From Bugula neritina (lineage: Eukaryota > Bryozoa > Gymnolaemata > Cheilostomatida > Bugulidae), in the NCBI GenBank assembly GCA_964035545.1, contig OZ037770.1, forward strand, positions 7,827,473-7,891,472: a stretch of DNA of 64,000 bases, given 5' to 3'. How positions within the stretch are numbered: position 1 is the stretch's first letter; each line of letters begins with the position of its first letter. The notes below the pieces were generated by a model that had not been told where the DNA came from, ran no database searches, and saw nothing but the letters and a program-made list of their open reading frames with translations. The position numbers and the translations under genes are program-made. Below, piece after piece: positions 15,441-28,850 of the stretch.

Positions 15441-17356
15441 AACATGTGTTTTATGCTTGTATTGTAAAAGGGCAAAGTTCAACAGTGGAGATTCTTTATT
15501 AAAAAATCGGTCAACGTTGCTTCAAATATGTAAATTATATTACAGGCCTGACTAAAACACAAAACACAAATATAGTCGAAAAATAAAATTTAATGAACCC
15601 TTATATTATTGTGTTGGGAAAATTATAGAAACTTTACGTTAATGTAACAACATCGAAAGCAGATGCTAGTAACATGTCTATCAGCAACCTCTTCGTCTAA
15701 CTAATATAATGCCATGTACTAGGTTTTCTGTTTGTAAGCAGTGACTGTGCCTGGCTATATCTTTCTTACATATTACTAGTCACTGCATAAAAGGCATAAA
15801 TCTGTGTATCAACATACTAGTGAAAAAATATCACAAACTTTGAAAATAAAAAGCATTTCTCTACAAATGAAACCTATGAAATGTACTGTACACTATAATG
15901 TATATCTTGGAGTTGTCTACACATGGAAGGTGCATTATATTCTAAACTGTAGAGTTGTCTTCTCTCTGAATGAAAAGTACTAAAGGCGTGCTGTTACTAA
16001 ACACTGTCACCGTTCTATGCGAGTCCCGGTGTACGGCATGTTGCACAGTATTTTCTCTATCTGTATGTTCACTGAATGACTAATTCTATCCACAACCTGC
16101 AACCACAAGAGAACTACACTTCTGCACAGGTGGAGTAGTAACTTGTGTTAAAAGTATCTACGAACTTGCCACAGTTGGAGGAGTTGTGCCCTCTAAACAG
16201 TTTTTCATTTGGAAAATTTTTGGTGCCTTTCGTAAATTTATGATTTGAGTCTTGATACAAATCCTGTAAGCACTTTGAGGTGTTCAGGATTTGTCTCAAA
16301 TTAAACTCAAATCATAAACTTTTGAAAGCAACATTTTTTTAGAATCATAATCATCGCCAAACTGTAAATAGGCTCAGCTGCATCCATTTCCAAGTGTATC
16401 CTTCCTTTCTTTAAACTGTCTTATATAAAATTATGTGAGTCATAAAATTGGTAATGTGTTACCAGAGAGGACAACTACATATTCAGCACTTAGAAAATCA
16501 GCCTAGTGTACAGCATGTTACTCAAGCTATGAACAGACAACCATATTGTAAGTAAAACTATATGTGCAGTCATCAAAGCCATGTGTACACTTTGAGCACT
16601 ATCAATAACTTTACAACAGTATGTACAAGCACTGCATAGTACATACTGTTGAATAAACAGTGTCTGCAACTGTATATATGCATAACTGTGTGTGCATACT
16701 ATGTAACTGTATACAGTAGTACACAAGCATCACTGTGTATATAGCTGTATATACAACTTTGCATGCTGCAGTTGTGCTTACAGGTGTATGTGTGTGTTGT
16801 GTGTTGTGTGTGTGTTGTAGTTGCCTATACTGTCAGGTATACACAGTTGTATACACAGTTGTATACACAGCTATATAGATATGAGTTTAGAATACAATAT
16901 TCATAAACAATTATTGGATAACAATGTGCATACTACATGTACCTTTACAACAAAATGTGTTACAAAATACATACAACTACATGCACACTGGATGCCGTTA
17001 TAATATAGCAGATATATGCATGCTTGTAAAAGCATTCAGCTAAGTGAATGAAACAACAATGCTGACAGGAATGCTAAGGTGCTTGTGTGTCACAGTTAGT
17101 TTCCTGTCAAGAACAGACAACTTCTCGTGCTAAAACATCTGCTAGACCATGACTACACTGAAATACAAGCCTGTATCTACCTGCAATGGCTGTCAGAATA
17201 CAACAATGACTGCTAGTCGATATGAAAGTGAGGGTGGAGCATACAGACAGCCATGCTTATTACTGTCAGCTATGACAAGAGCAAAGGCTAGCTATTAGTA
17301 CTTCAGTATACTGACACTATAAACAAACAGGTAGGGAGGACTATCAGTAGTCGGTG

Positions 17357-20300
17357 CTAACGGTAAGGCAGAAGCTTTTTCTTGTCCCCTGGACTTCTAC
17401 CAGGATACTCTAAGTCGTAGCATAGCTGTGGGGAAGTGAGTGCACTACGCTGGTTCAGTATGCGTGTTATTTCATTCATTATCTGCTTGCTAAGACGTGG
17501 AACTAGCTAGAGGGTAAAGGCATACAATACTATATTAAATCATTACCAATTCAATTTAATCTTAGAAACGATAAGGTTGATACTACAAAGTATGGGAAAT
17601 TGTGAATTGGTAAGCAAAACATAGTTAAAAGGTGCAAATAGCTGATGAATGTTAAAGGTTTGGTAAGCAAGGAGTAGATATAAATAATAGAGCTGAATGA
17701 TGTTTGTCAAGGGATCTGAGGCAATCAGTATTTGTAGTACAAGCCTCTTCTTAGCTAAACATGATGAATTTGTGACCTTGTACATGTCAATATTTCAAAA
17801 AGATTCGTTGCTGAAAATTGCAATTTTAAGAATAAAGAACTTCTAGCAAGTGGTTTTTCTAAAACCGAATTGTTATTTATTAGTAATACAACAGTCAATT
17901 TGCTGTGTGCAGAAATGAAGCAGGGTTATAACTTTAAGCAATATTTAAAGTGTTATTCAAGCAACCATTCTACTTGTGGGTAAAAAAGTAACAGCGCATA
18001 TCAGGTTAAATCTGCTGTCCTGTGAGTCACTAAATATACGAGATTGACTGTGATGAGGTCTTGTGTGAGAGAATGTTTTGTAGGACTACAGGCTATCACT
18101 CTGTTTCCAAGCTTTGCATTATGCAAAATAAATTTTTCATTCAATGTTTGGAAACAGTTACATAAAATGGAACCACAACCATAAGTTCATGTAAATCACA
18201 ACCACAAATCCATCCCTTGAAGCAATGGAAACACATACGTATGTTGCATCCATTAAATGTATCAGCTTTATGCTGGCGTATCCATGACAACGTGACATTT
18301 CAACATGGCCGCCTATGACTCACGAGTAGGTTTGGAATCTCAGATCTGGTAGTCATATACAAACAGGCTACTCACTTAGTAACCATGAGCCTCAAATTTC
18401 GTCTCAAATAGAAGGTTTTCATAGGAAATGTTTTACCAACGAGGCAGCCAATAAAATGAGTTTGTTACAAACCAACAATAAAGTATATTCATCAAAACAG
18501 TTTTATAACACTTTCAACTTTATTTTATACTTGACTGAAGTTTAAAATTTGCTAGCTTTAAGTAATTAAAGTTAAAAGTAAAGCGTGACTTACCTTTAGT
18601 GCTTGCATATCTTGATAAAGTTGGTCAGCATTTGATACTCCCAACACAACACACTGTATGTTCTCGTTCTTAATGCACCAGGCTGTTAGTATAGTATAAT
18701 ATGATGTGATATAATATGATATAATATAATATAGTGTAATAGTATAATATTGATATAGTATAATGTAGTATAATATTATATAATATAATATAGTATAATA
18801 TGATGTGATATAATACGATATACTATAATATAGTGTAGTATGATATAATATTATATAATATAATGATATAGTATAATGCAATATAATGTAATAATATAAT
18901 ACATTGTACTATAAAACAATATAATATACTATAATATTATTTGACTCATGATCATAGAAAGAAGACGATTCCAAGATTATTGTTACTTAGTTTCAATCTT
19001 CAGTCCTTGACAACTCTGTCACTGTTGTAATGGGAGCTTTTGCATAATAATTCTAAAATTTAATTGTTAAGGATTCACATGCACCATCTGTCACATGATA
19101 GTATCCTATGATACAGGATTTAAAAAACACATGCACACACCTGTCACATTATAGGAAGCTAGGATTTAAAGGGCATATGCACTCACCTATAGCCAGCTGT
19201 GCCAAAGAACATTTTAGTTTAGCAGCTATGGTAGCCAGCTCTCTCAGTTTCTGCTGCTGCCTCTTTCCATCTTCACTTAGTATTTTCTCTTTAAGCCACA
19301 TGCAATGCTGCATGACATACAGTATATAGGATGTGTAAAATATCTAATAGCATTATATATGTGCAGTCAAGCTATAAGGATCTTAGTATGACTGAAGGTG
19401 AGCATGCATGTATGTTATATGTAGACACATATGTATTATATAAACACTTGTGTAGCATTTACATGTACGCAAGCATTATATGCATTTGCAAGTTAACAAA
19501 TCACACATACACATAAATATTATTAACTTCAAAAATTATTTTAAATGAAAACTGTGGCAAAGTTTTTTCCAATTTTAGCAAATGCTACAATTAAATATAA
19601 CAATTAGTTTAGCCTTTGATATTAAATAACAAACCCTTACCTTCAGGGCTGCTCTTGAATGTACTGGTATCCCATCTTCATACTTCCCAGTAAGTATTCC
19701 ACATGCTAAGGGTGACCATGTCATAGTGCCCAGACCTAGATGTACAAGGAAAGCACTTTGTTAGCTCAGTTTATACTCCATTATCACAGCATTTAGTCTC
19801 AGTCAATGGGGTCTAGCTGTGCGTCTCCTCTCCAAATCAAATGTGTACACATAGAATTTAGACTCTTATTGTATACTCTATTACTTACCTATCTTATGGT
19901 ATAACTCAGGTAGTTGACACTCAACTTTCTCCCGCTGGAAGAAGTTGTACTCCGCCTGCTCAACTATTGGTGGAATTAAGTTGAATTGTCTCGCTACTGA
20001 ATATGCTTCCTGTGGGAAGAAAGATGCACCTTCATATTGCAACAGAATATTATACTAGTAATTGATAAAGTGGTTATTTATGCTTATAGTAAATAGAGTT
20101 ATATTATTTTGTTAATCTAAATGTTACTAGAATATTACACTGTGTATCTATATAGCATCATATTACATTGTACATTTATACACCATTCTAATATTACACT
20201 GTATACTCATATATTAGTACAATATTACACAGTATACTCATATATTAGTACAATATTACACTGTATACTCATATATTAGTATAATATTACGCTGTATACT

Positions 20301-23300
20301 CATATATTAGTATAATATTACACTGTATACTCATATATCAATATAATATTACATTGTATACATTTATACTAATTTTATAGTAATATAATATCACACTGTA
20401 TGCTGTATATTAATATACTATAATACTGTATATTTATATACATTATAATACTACATTGCATATTCATGTATACTAATAGTATTATAGCATTGCACTGTGT
20501 ACTCATATATGTAGCTATAAAGACACATTACACACCCATGTACTACAATCCTGCCTTATATACTAGCTGCAGATATATTACTATAACATTACATTGTATT
20601 TCCATCATTTATTATTACACTATATACTCATATATAATACTATAATGTTTCGGTGTAAACTCATCAAGTATTAAACTACTATAATGTATACTCATATAAT
20701 ATACTATAATATTATAATACATTCTCATATAGTATTATCATATTACACTCTATTCTCATATAGTACCACTGTATGAGGACTTGTAACCACTAACCATAAT
20801 CTCTGTGGCTGACCATCTAGAGGTTCCCCAGTACATAGCCCAACCCTGGTTTATCACGTACGTGAAAGCTCTTACTATCTCTACAATTGAATGAATGAAA
20901 AAATTAATAGTGTTGCATAAATCTTGACCGTATTTGTCTTTTTATTGCATCTTGTATATATTTTACACGAAACTTCAAAAACACCATCTTGATAAGTAGT
21001 AATTTGTAGGATATTTGCAACTATATGTATCAGTAAAATAAGTTTGATGATATAATGTATTACAAGCTGGGAGTTAAAATTTTCTGCAAATGTTAAAAAC
21101 ACATCCTTTTAAGCAGTTGCTAGGTCATAGAGTAGTATTCCAGTAGTATTATAACTAATGTTTTGGTCCTTGAGCTACCGAATAAAATTAGCTGGTTTTG
21201 TATCAAACATTTTGCTGCTACTTTTAAATAAATTAATTGATATAATTGTCTAAGAAACTGCGACCTAAGCAGTAGTTATAACAAGAAATCGTGCATTTTT
21301 CTTCAAACATCATTGTTAATGATATTGAATATATCGCATATACCCAGTAATGGCTGTTGATTACCATGTTGAGTTTCAAACAATCTAAAAATACTTCTAG
21401 TGGTAACATTTTCTATTTTTAGCACTTGAATTAGAATATTTATCTACACTACAGGAGTGGACAGGAAGATAAGTATAAAGACGAACATTTTAACATTCCT
21501 GGAATAACTGCATGTTAGCCAGTCATACAGGATCATGCATTCACAACAAATGTTATGGGTGATAAAAACTAAAAACTGCAGCGGGTAGCTTCACAGAACA
21601 CCACAAAATTCTAAAGATCTGAAGGAAATAGCTTTGGTTATATTTGTAGAGTAGCTAAACCATTCTATGCATGTTTTTGGGAAAGGTTTTCAATCTGTAA
21701 ATACTTGCACCACTCAACCTGTGGCATGCCAACACACTTGCATGACTAAACAATCCATTCAGAAGTTCACCAACAGTCTACATTTTATATCAGATCATGC
21801 ATACAATTTTTCTCATGCTAGTCTCAACTGTTGAAGAAAATCTAATAACATTTAAAACTTATTTCGCCACTACAATTAAGCGTCATAGTTTTCTCATGTT
21901 TCTCAAAATGCAAAGTGATAGTTGTGTTCAAAAACAAGAGCTCAACCACAAGGCTGCATGGAACAGCTGGGAGTCATGCGGGGAAGGGAAGGGGAGGGGC
22001 ATGCATTCACTTCCGGTTGAAGTTGAATCGTTACACTTGCTGTAGATAGAGCCAATAAACCGATGACTCATGTTCAACTAGAAATACAAACACGAGTCAT
22101 ATCAGATTAATAAGACAAATCCCGCTGTCCGAGTACTAAATAGTGGGTAAACAATTATGTGTGTCTAAAAACTCAAAACAACAATAAAAACAAATTTGTT
22201 AAAAAATTGTGAATCATAAATTATGTGAAAAATTAAAACAAGTTGACTACAGAGGTGTGACAAAAGGATGGGCAATTGAAATTAGCAATCGTATGAATAA
22301 AGTTATTTACTAGCCGCAGGTAAATATGAAAGAGGTTTCAGCAACTTTTTAAATTTATCTTTTTCGCAAACTATTGCTTCACTGTGTTTTTCTAAAATCA
22401 ATTTTAAAAAACCCGCCTATTCGATTTATTTGAGTGGGAATTTTGAATATAGCAATTACTACAGTTTCTAGCTTTTTATAAGTTTTTTTAGTAGAGGCAA
22501 AGCAAATTCTTACCTTCAACCCGGAAGATTCTTCCAACTGGAATGGCATCAGGGGCCAGCGGATCGACACTACCTTCAGTTGAAGTTAGAGAGTCAGACT
22601 TGTTGGCAAAGACAATGTCGACATAAGACAGTTGCAATCTATCCAGACTAGCTCTTAGACCTGCAGTGTATATACACTATAAGACAGTTGCAATCTATCC
22701 AGACTAGCTCTTAGACCTGCAGTGTATATACACTATAAGACAGTTGCAATCTATCCAGACTAGCTCTTAGACCTGCAGTGTGTATACACTATAAGCATAT
22801 ACTCTAAATTCATACCTCATGCAAGCAATATCTTAGACTGTATATATAATACACATAATATAATAAATTATGTCATTAATCGATAAAATAAATTTAGAGA
22901 ATTTGTTAAAGCATTAGTTTAGTTAACCGACCCTCCAAATTAGAAGCTTCAAAACATAATATAAAAGATCAAACACCCTGAAAACTGCCAAAGTTAGCGT
23001 GGGGCCACATCAGACAAAATTCCCGCATGTGGATTCAAATGCAGAAAACCCACTGTCGGATCACACACAATGTGTTGTCAGAATTGGAAGCAAAAATCTA
23101 TTATTACTAAAGATAGTTGCGGGTAACTGGTTAGCTTCACTGCTTACCTACTAAGCAAATTGACTTTAGATATAAATATGTAAAGTAAAAAACTCAATTT
23201 CTGGAAAGAAAAATATATTAGCATGAAACTCGAAAAGTGTGCTGGATAAATGATGATCAACCAATTAGATCAAATCTGCATAAATTTTCACAATAATTGA

Positions 23301-26300
23301 AATCTGTTAAAAATCTTTGCATAGCAGCTCATCTTTGGCCATTTCATGTGACCTCATACTTATAGTAGCCAACTTATTGAAATATTCATGCGTCACGGAG
23401 CATTCAGAGTCGTCTCACCTTCTATGATATGCTTCCTGTTCAGCCCTTTCTCTGTTTCAGCCCTGAAACACACAACGGCAATTAAACTCTTATATTTTAT
23501 AATAAATATAAATATTTTTTAACCCTTTACCCTTTTTACACTGCATTTTAATAACTTTTTATATAAAGTTGAATAATTCACTTACTTTCCACCCCAATAA
23601 ATCTTTGTCGTAATGATGTAGCTGGAACGCCTACAATTAGAAGAATGGAAAATCAGCATAAAAGCACTCCGTAAAATGTGATAGCAGAGGGGGGGGGGGT
23701 TCATTTCAGCAAAGTATCCTATCACGTACAAAGACGCAAGTCTTGATTTAACTTATTTTCTATGTTGAGTTTAAGGCATGACCACCTAAATTCATAAATG
23801 GCAATATTTTGTGTAATCAAAAGTGTTTCAAGATTTCTGAGACATTTTTGAAAACTTTGCAAGTCTGTAATTTATCTGATGGTGAGGTGCAGATAAACAA
23901 TAAAACCCATCTGCTTATCACAAAGTATAAAGGTTAGTACAACTGGTAAATATATTGTATAAATGTTTGCTGAACATTTTTTCTGAACAAAACATAAAGA
24001 AGAATTCATACATCAAACTTGTTTGATATTTTGTCAATTATACTAGTCAGCAACTATAGTAACTGGCATTAGCTTATCATCTTTTAGTCTTTGTAACTAA
24101 TCAACTTCTTTCTCATCTAGATCTGATAGACAAACATACTTAACTTGATTTTAAAATCCCTTCCACCTGCATTACAAAATTAAACTGTGCTGCTAAAAAA
24201 CTTTTTACTGCTACTTTATAGTATTTCAGACATGAACTACAAATAGTGTCAACTTGTAGTTATTAATATTGCTGTTATGATTTGTAGCAATAAGCAGTAG
24301 TCAATCAAAATTATGTTCAAAGTTTGTAAATTAAAACGCAGGCAGCATAACCAACTCAGGCTAATATTTATTACAAATATTTTCAGAGGCGATAACTCCT
24401 TTGCACTATTAACATGTTTTCCATTGCGCTTGTTGTGTGCTTTGGATGTGTTTTCAGCTGCAACTTGGCTGTCTGCACTAGGATAAACCTAGTTAATAGA
24501 GAGTCAACACACTTTCAGTTCAATGTTTACTAGTAGATATGTATTGGCACACATTCATATCTCTTATACCACCCAATAGACGAACTCACCGCCAAGCTTT
24601 TCTCTTCAATATCTTCCCAAGGACTATCTCTGCCCTGCAAACACACAGAAACACTGCATTCACCTACAGCTCTTTCAGGAAAATGTGTAGCTACAAAACT
24701 TTTCTCCCATTAGGATTCAAACCATAGACCTTCGGCTTGCAAGCAAGTGTGCTACAGTGGCCACTGGATAATCGCAACACTGCAGTAGCAGCGTAATATG
24801 GGAATCAATTAAAGTACATCTACAGCATTTGTTTATTGTTTTTCTTTTAATTTGTGAAAGACAAAAATCTAGTGATTGAGTACTGAGTTATACACAACTT
24901 GAATTTGGCTATTTGAACAGTGCAAGACTGAAGACGCACACGGAGAGATGGAATATTGTAACATCCACATGATAATGCACAGAATTACTATAGCATACAG
25001 CATAGTCTCAGAGCATAGCACAGTAGGTATTGTCATTACTTACTTCCCTGCTGCATAAACCTCTGCTGTGTCAAACACATTGATACCGGACTCGTACGCT
25101 AGCGTTAGTATCTCCTCCGCCATCTAAAAGTAGTTTTAATCAAATACAGTCAGATAACTCCTTAGCTGTGTGAACATAACTCCCAATGTGTGCACATTTA
25201 GCCTATATATTTAAAAAGTAATTTTGTAGCAACTATTGTAAAGTTAGACGTTGTATGAATTATAAGTATATAGTTGTAACTACCTAATTAGCAAAATAAA
25301 TGTGGATAATTTATGCAAGACATGGCTGAGTATAAGCAAACACACACAGCACACATGCACACACGCACACACGCACACACGCACACACGCACACACGCAC
25401 ACACGCACACGCGCACACACGCACATACGCACACACACACATTATGTTGTGTAATATATTATGTATAGTTTAATTACTTGTAAAAGTAATATATTTTCTA
25501 CAAAGCAATAAGTAGGATTTTCCTAAATTTAATTTATGCAATGTAAGTATAAATAGCCAGCATAGTTCACTTATGGTGCAAGTTTAACATGTCATGTTAA
25601 CATATACTATATATAATATACACACTAATTAAAGTTATTTACGTACCTCATCAGTGATTTGACCACCAAATGTAATCCATGTTCCTACAAGATAACACAA
25701 AAAAATATTTACAGCCATAATTATGACATGAATCTGTCAGTTTACTCCTAACACTTCCAGTATGTCTCCAGGCTTTTCAGGTGAAACTGATAACCTCAGA
25801 CCCCACGTACCACATGCTTAGACATACAACACTATGCTTCCACTTATAACCTTACATAAACTCACATTAGATATGATCTAAGGCAATAAAATACAATGCT
25901 ATAAATCTAGATTTGTTGGTATAATTAATACTTTCTCTCTGTTTTCTAATTACCATTTGATCTTTCAACGAGCTGTTTAACTTATGAAATTGAAACGAGT
26001 TATAATTTATTTAATAACATTGTTTTTAAAGCAAATGAAAAGATGAAATCTTTGCATTACTTGCTAAAAATGTCAAACAAAAGCCAGTGCTGTCACGTAA
26101 GTTCCTCCAATCTACTCTGTTTCAGTGATAAAGGATCAAGAACTGTTCTGTTTAATGTACAAAACGGCGTTGGACAATTACTACCACTAAGATATTTGAA
26201 ATCCTTTATTATACACTGTTAAAAGTTTTAATTTGGACTACTGGCTGTGTTAAAGCATACACATTGGTATTATGTACATAGTGATAACTCTGTGAATGAT

Positions 26301-27516
26301 TTAACAAAAGCAATCATTAAATTTCCAAGCAGATTTACAAAGTACTTTTTCTTTACAGTATTGTATGCACAAATTAATTTTGTGTATCTTCTACTATACA
26401 GAGAGTAAAAGCAAATAGGTTTAGCTGTATTCATCTTAATGTGATGAAATCTATTTAGATGAAGCTCATCAGCGCCAATATTCCCTCTAGCTTCCCTATT
26501 TTACACATCTGATGAAGAGTACATAACTCTTACCTAGAGCAATGTTGGATACTCTTAATCCAGACTTGCCGAGATTTCTAAAACATCACATGAATGTTTT
26601 AGTAGAAACTAATACTTTGTTGCGTATAAAAATGATGCAAAATGATGCGCCAAGTTTATACTACAATAACAGCAAATCATTAAAGCAGCTAATAACCCTT
26701 GGGGTCTGAGATATTGAATTTTTTACTAGCATATTGGAGTGTATGACTACAGAGAGTCTTTTGTTACACACTGGTGAGCAGTGCACACCAACTCTACTGC
26801 ATGTACATGTATGTAGGTCAGCTAAATGTAGGGCAGTTATGAACAAAACTTGTTAGTTAAATTTTCATGTCCATTTAAGTTCAGGTTTGACAATTTGAAA
26901 AGGTGTTTAGTATTCAACACCCAGCTGTGGGTCTTAAACTTGTCCTGTTCAAAGCAAGTGCTATGTCAAATCCAAATCAAATATAAGAACATAAAGTAAC
27001 ACGGCACAGTATTTATCCCTAATTCAAAGTTGAAAAATTCAAATCACAAAAACAGTAAAATTATTTTTTTACTGCATGTGCCTAATCTTTAAGCCAAGAT
27101 GTTTGTTTTCAACTTGCACTTGCTTATAACTCAAAAATTGTAAGTCAACGGTTTCCAAATGTTAACATGTTCTTAGCTACAGGTATACCAACATATCTCT
27201 ATATTCTTGGAGGTCAAGGTTAAACAAGTTAGTCACCATTTAATGTATTGAGCAATGCAGCCAATAGAGTTAGTACAAAAATATGAGGTGAAATGTTACT
27301 TTTCGGAAGCTAGTTCAACACTAACTGCACAGAAGAAGTAATTGAAGGGAATGTGAGAAAATAAACTCAACTAAGCTAATATCTTTGCAAATGTTTGCTA
27401 AGAACAACACAACCCTTCAGTTAGTATAATATAGCTGGTTAAACCAAACCTTTGGGAACATTTCTAGCTGCTATAGAATGCCAACAAACTTACTGATATT
27501 GTATAAGTGAAGACAT
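17357..27516 (-). CDS. KCNAB: voltage-gated K+ channel beta subunit (Kv-beta), 14 exons, 355 aa
   Basis: Minus-strand exons in order: 27494-27516, 26534-26577, 25647-25684, 25044-25123, 24590-24634, 23586-23630, 23419-23462, 22574-22660, 20795-20880, 19889-20009, 19641-19735, 19187-19307, 18594-18682, 17357-17506. They join in phase to 355 residues (human Kv-beta2 is 367). Core motifs are [10 protein letters not shown] (9-18), [31 protein letters not shown] and YWGTSRW. The aldo-keto reductase catalytic set Asp53, Tyr58, Lys86 and Asn126 has the Kv-beta2 spacing, so NADPH-dependent oxidoreductase chemistry is plausible. Kv-beta tetramers bind the cytoplasmic T1 domain of Kv1 channels. The N-terminus is short, with no long inactivation ball; a TAG lies two codons before the start. 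The C-terminal tail after the conserved helix is diverged and ends in KKKLLPYR. One exon has an alternative donor and a triplicated acceptor, and a stray exon copy lies at 11622. Confidence 0.95.
17640..18930 (+). repeat. segmental duplication unit B, copy 2 (contains the functional KCNAB exon 13)
   Basis: It matches 10590-11900 apart from lineage-specific insertions. It holds the KCNAB exon at 18594-18682 with intact splice sites, so this is the functional copy. An AT-rich simple repeat (about 18690-18930) starts right beside the exon's acceptor. Confidence 0.85.
20130..20770. repeat. minisatellite in KCNAB intron 9
   Basis: About 20 degenerate units containing ATATTACACTGTATACTCAT and ATATTAGTAT lie in this stretch. 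The array ends about 25 bp from the donor of the exon at 20795-20880. Confidence 0.85.
20881..22513 (-). other. KCNAB intron 8
   Basis: AT-rich intron sequence between the exon at 22574-22660 (or its long form from 22514) and the exon at 20795-20880. No additional exon was recognised. A purine-rich GGGGAAGGGAAGGGGAGGGG tract lies at about 21979-21998. Confidence 0.6.
22514..22573 (-). CDS. KCNAB: alternative in-frame extension of a KCNAB exon (20 residues)
   Basis: The conserved frame requires a donor at 22573 (GTAGTG, weak) to give the usual STEEIVRAF spacing. A stronger donor GTAAGA lies at 22513. The 60 nt between are open, keep phase 1 and would insert 20 residues ([20 protein letters not shown]) just before the [12 protein letters not shown] helix. 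Use of either donor is predicted, not shown. Confidence 0.5.
22611..22795 (-). repeat. triplicated KCNAB splice acceptor and partial exon
   Basis: A unit of about 57 bp containing the first part of the exon (TCTAAGAGCTAGTCTGGATA on the transcript strand) plus its CTGCAG acceptor is repeated three times in tandem. Only the acceptor at 22661 leads into the full exon. Splicing to either outer copy meets an in-frame stop (CAG GTC TAA). Confidence 0.9.
24690..24790 (-). repeat. degenerate tRNA-derived SINE-like fragment
   Basis: The reverse strand shows an A-box-like GGCCACTGTAGCACACTTGC, an anticodon-arm-like TTGCAAGCCGAAGG and a B-box-like GGTTTGAATCC. It does not form a full tRNA. It lies in KCNAB intron 4, upstream of the exon at 24590-24634. 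Confidence 0.45.
25342..25440. repeat. (CACACG)n/(CA)n microsatellite
   Basis: About 100 bp of CACACG-type repeat lie in KCNAB intron 3. Confidence 0.95.
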
Positions 27517-28379
27517 CTTCTAACAGTCTCTCCGATGCAGTGTAAAGGCAGTCTGCCAAGGCTTCTATATAGTGACAGCTGAAACAGTAATCCGCAGGTA
27601 TAGCTGATGATTTAGGTTCTTACAAACTGTGTCCAGATATAAGAAAGCTGAAAATATTGACATTGACAGCTCCTACTACAGACCTGACTGTTTAAAATAG
27701 GTTACTGCAAATTAATTGACGTACTCTTGTCAGAAAGAAGAATTTAACCTGCTAATTATTTACTCATGAATATAGAGTGATACATAATATTTGAATTCGA
27801 AACCTATTTTAAACGTTGGCCAATTAAGCTTTCCTAATTTTTGTCCAAATCTCCTTTATGAAAACCATGTTTTCACATATATATTGACTATCAATTTATC
27901 AATTTGCAAAATATTCACTACACATAGACTAATGTGAATAAAACATATTATGTATAATATGTATGCTATCACAAAATATTTCTAAAACCATCATATACTG
28001 TTATATTAAATGATGCACTAAAATAATTACCTTAAACTGTTCAATAGCTTCGCTGTACTGGAACTATTTTACTCAAGTTAGGCAGAAATAAGCAGGTGCT
28101 ATATTGTAGAGCTGTCAGTATTATGCATGCAGTGACATGCATTGCCAAGTGTTAGTTACACCAACTAAAATGCATTCTGTTCATATATCATTGATTGAAA
28201 AATATAGCTTGCAGAGTTAATAGTTATTCAGCTTATTCTGCTATCAATTAGGGACGGCCTGCAGCGCCCACCTCGTTTCTCTTTAGAACAAGAGATAAGA
28301 TCAATATGTTAATTATAACGAACTTGTGATGTATGAATGTTGTTTGTGAGGGTTAATCAATATAGTCCAATCCCGGTTC

Positions 28380-28850
28380 TCCTATGTGCTATATAACAAA
28401 CTAAACTGATGGAGCAGTCATAACTAGTGACAGTGTATGACTCTACTACTCACTATATATAACTAGCCACAGTATATGACTACTACTACTATACTCACTA
28501 TGTATAAACAGTCACAGTATATGACTACTACTACTACTACTATACTCACTATATATAACTAGTCACAGTGTATGACTATTACTACTATACTCACTATGTA
28601 TAACTAGTCACAGTATATGACTACTACTACTATACTCACTATATATAACTAGTCACAGTGTATGACTATTACTACTATACTCACTATGTATAAACAGTCA
28701 CAGTATATGACTACTACTACTACTACTATACTCACTATATATAACTAGTCACAGTATATGACTACTACTACTATACTCACTATATATAACTAGTCAAAGT
28801 GTATGACTACTACTATACTCACTATATATAACTCATCACATGATGCTACT
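28380..28850. repeat. minisatellite with TACTAC triplets upstream of KCNAB
   Basis: Seven or eight units of about 55-60 bp combine ACTCACTATATATAACTAGT with CACAGTGTATGACTACTACT. The number of ACT triplets varies between units. Confidence 0.9.
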
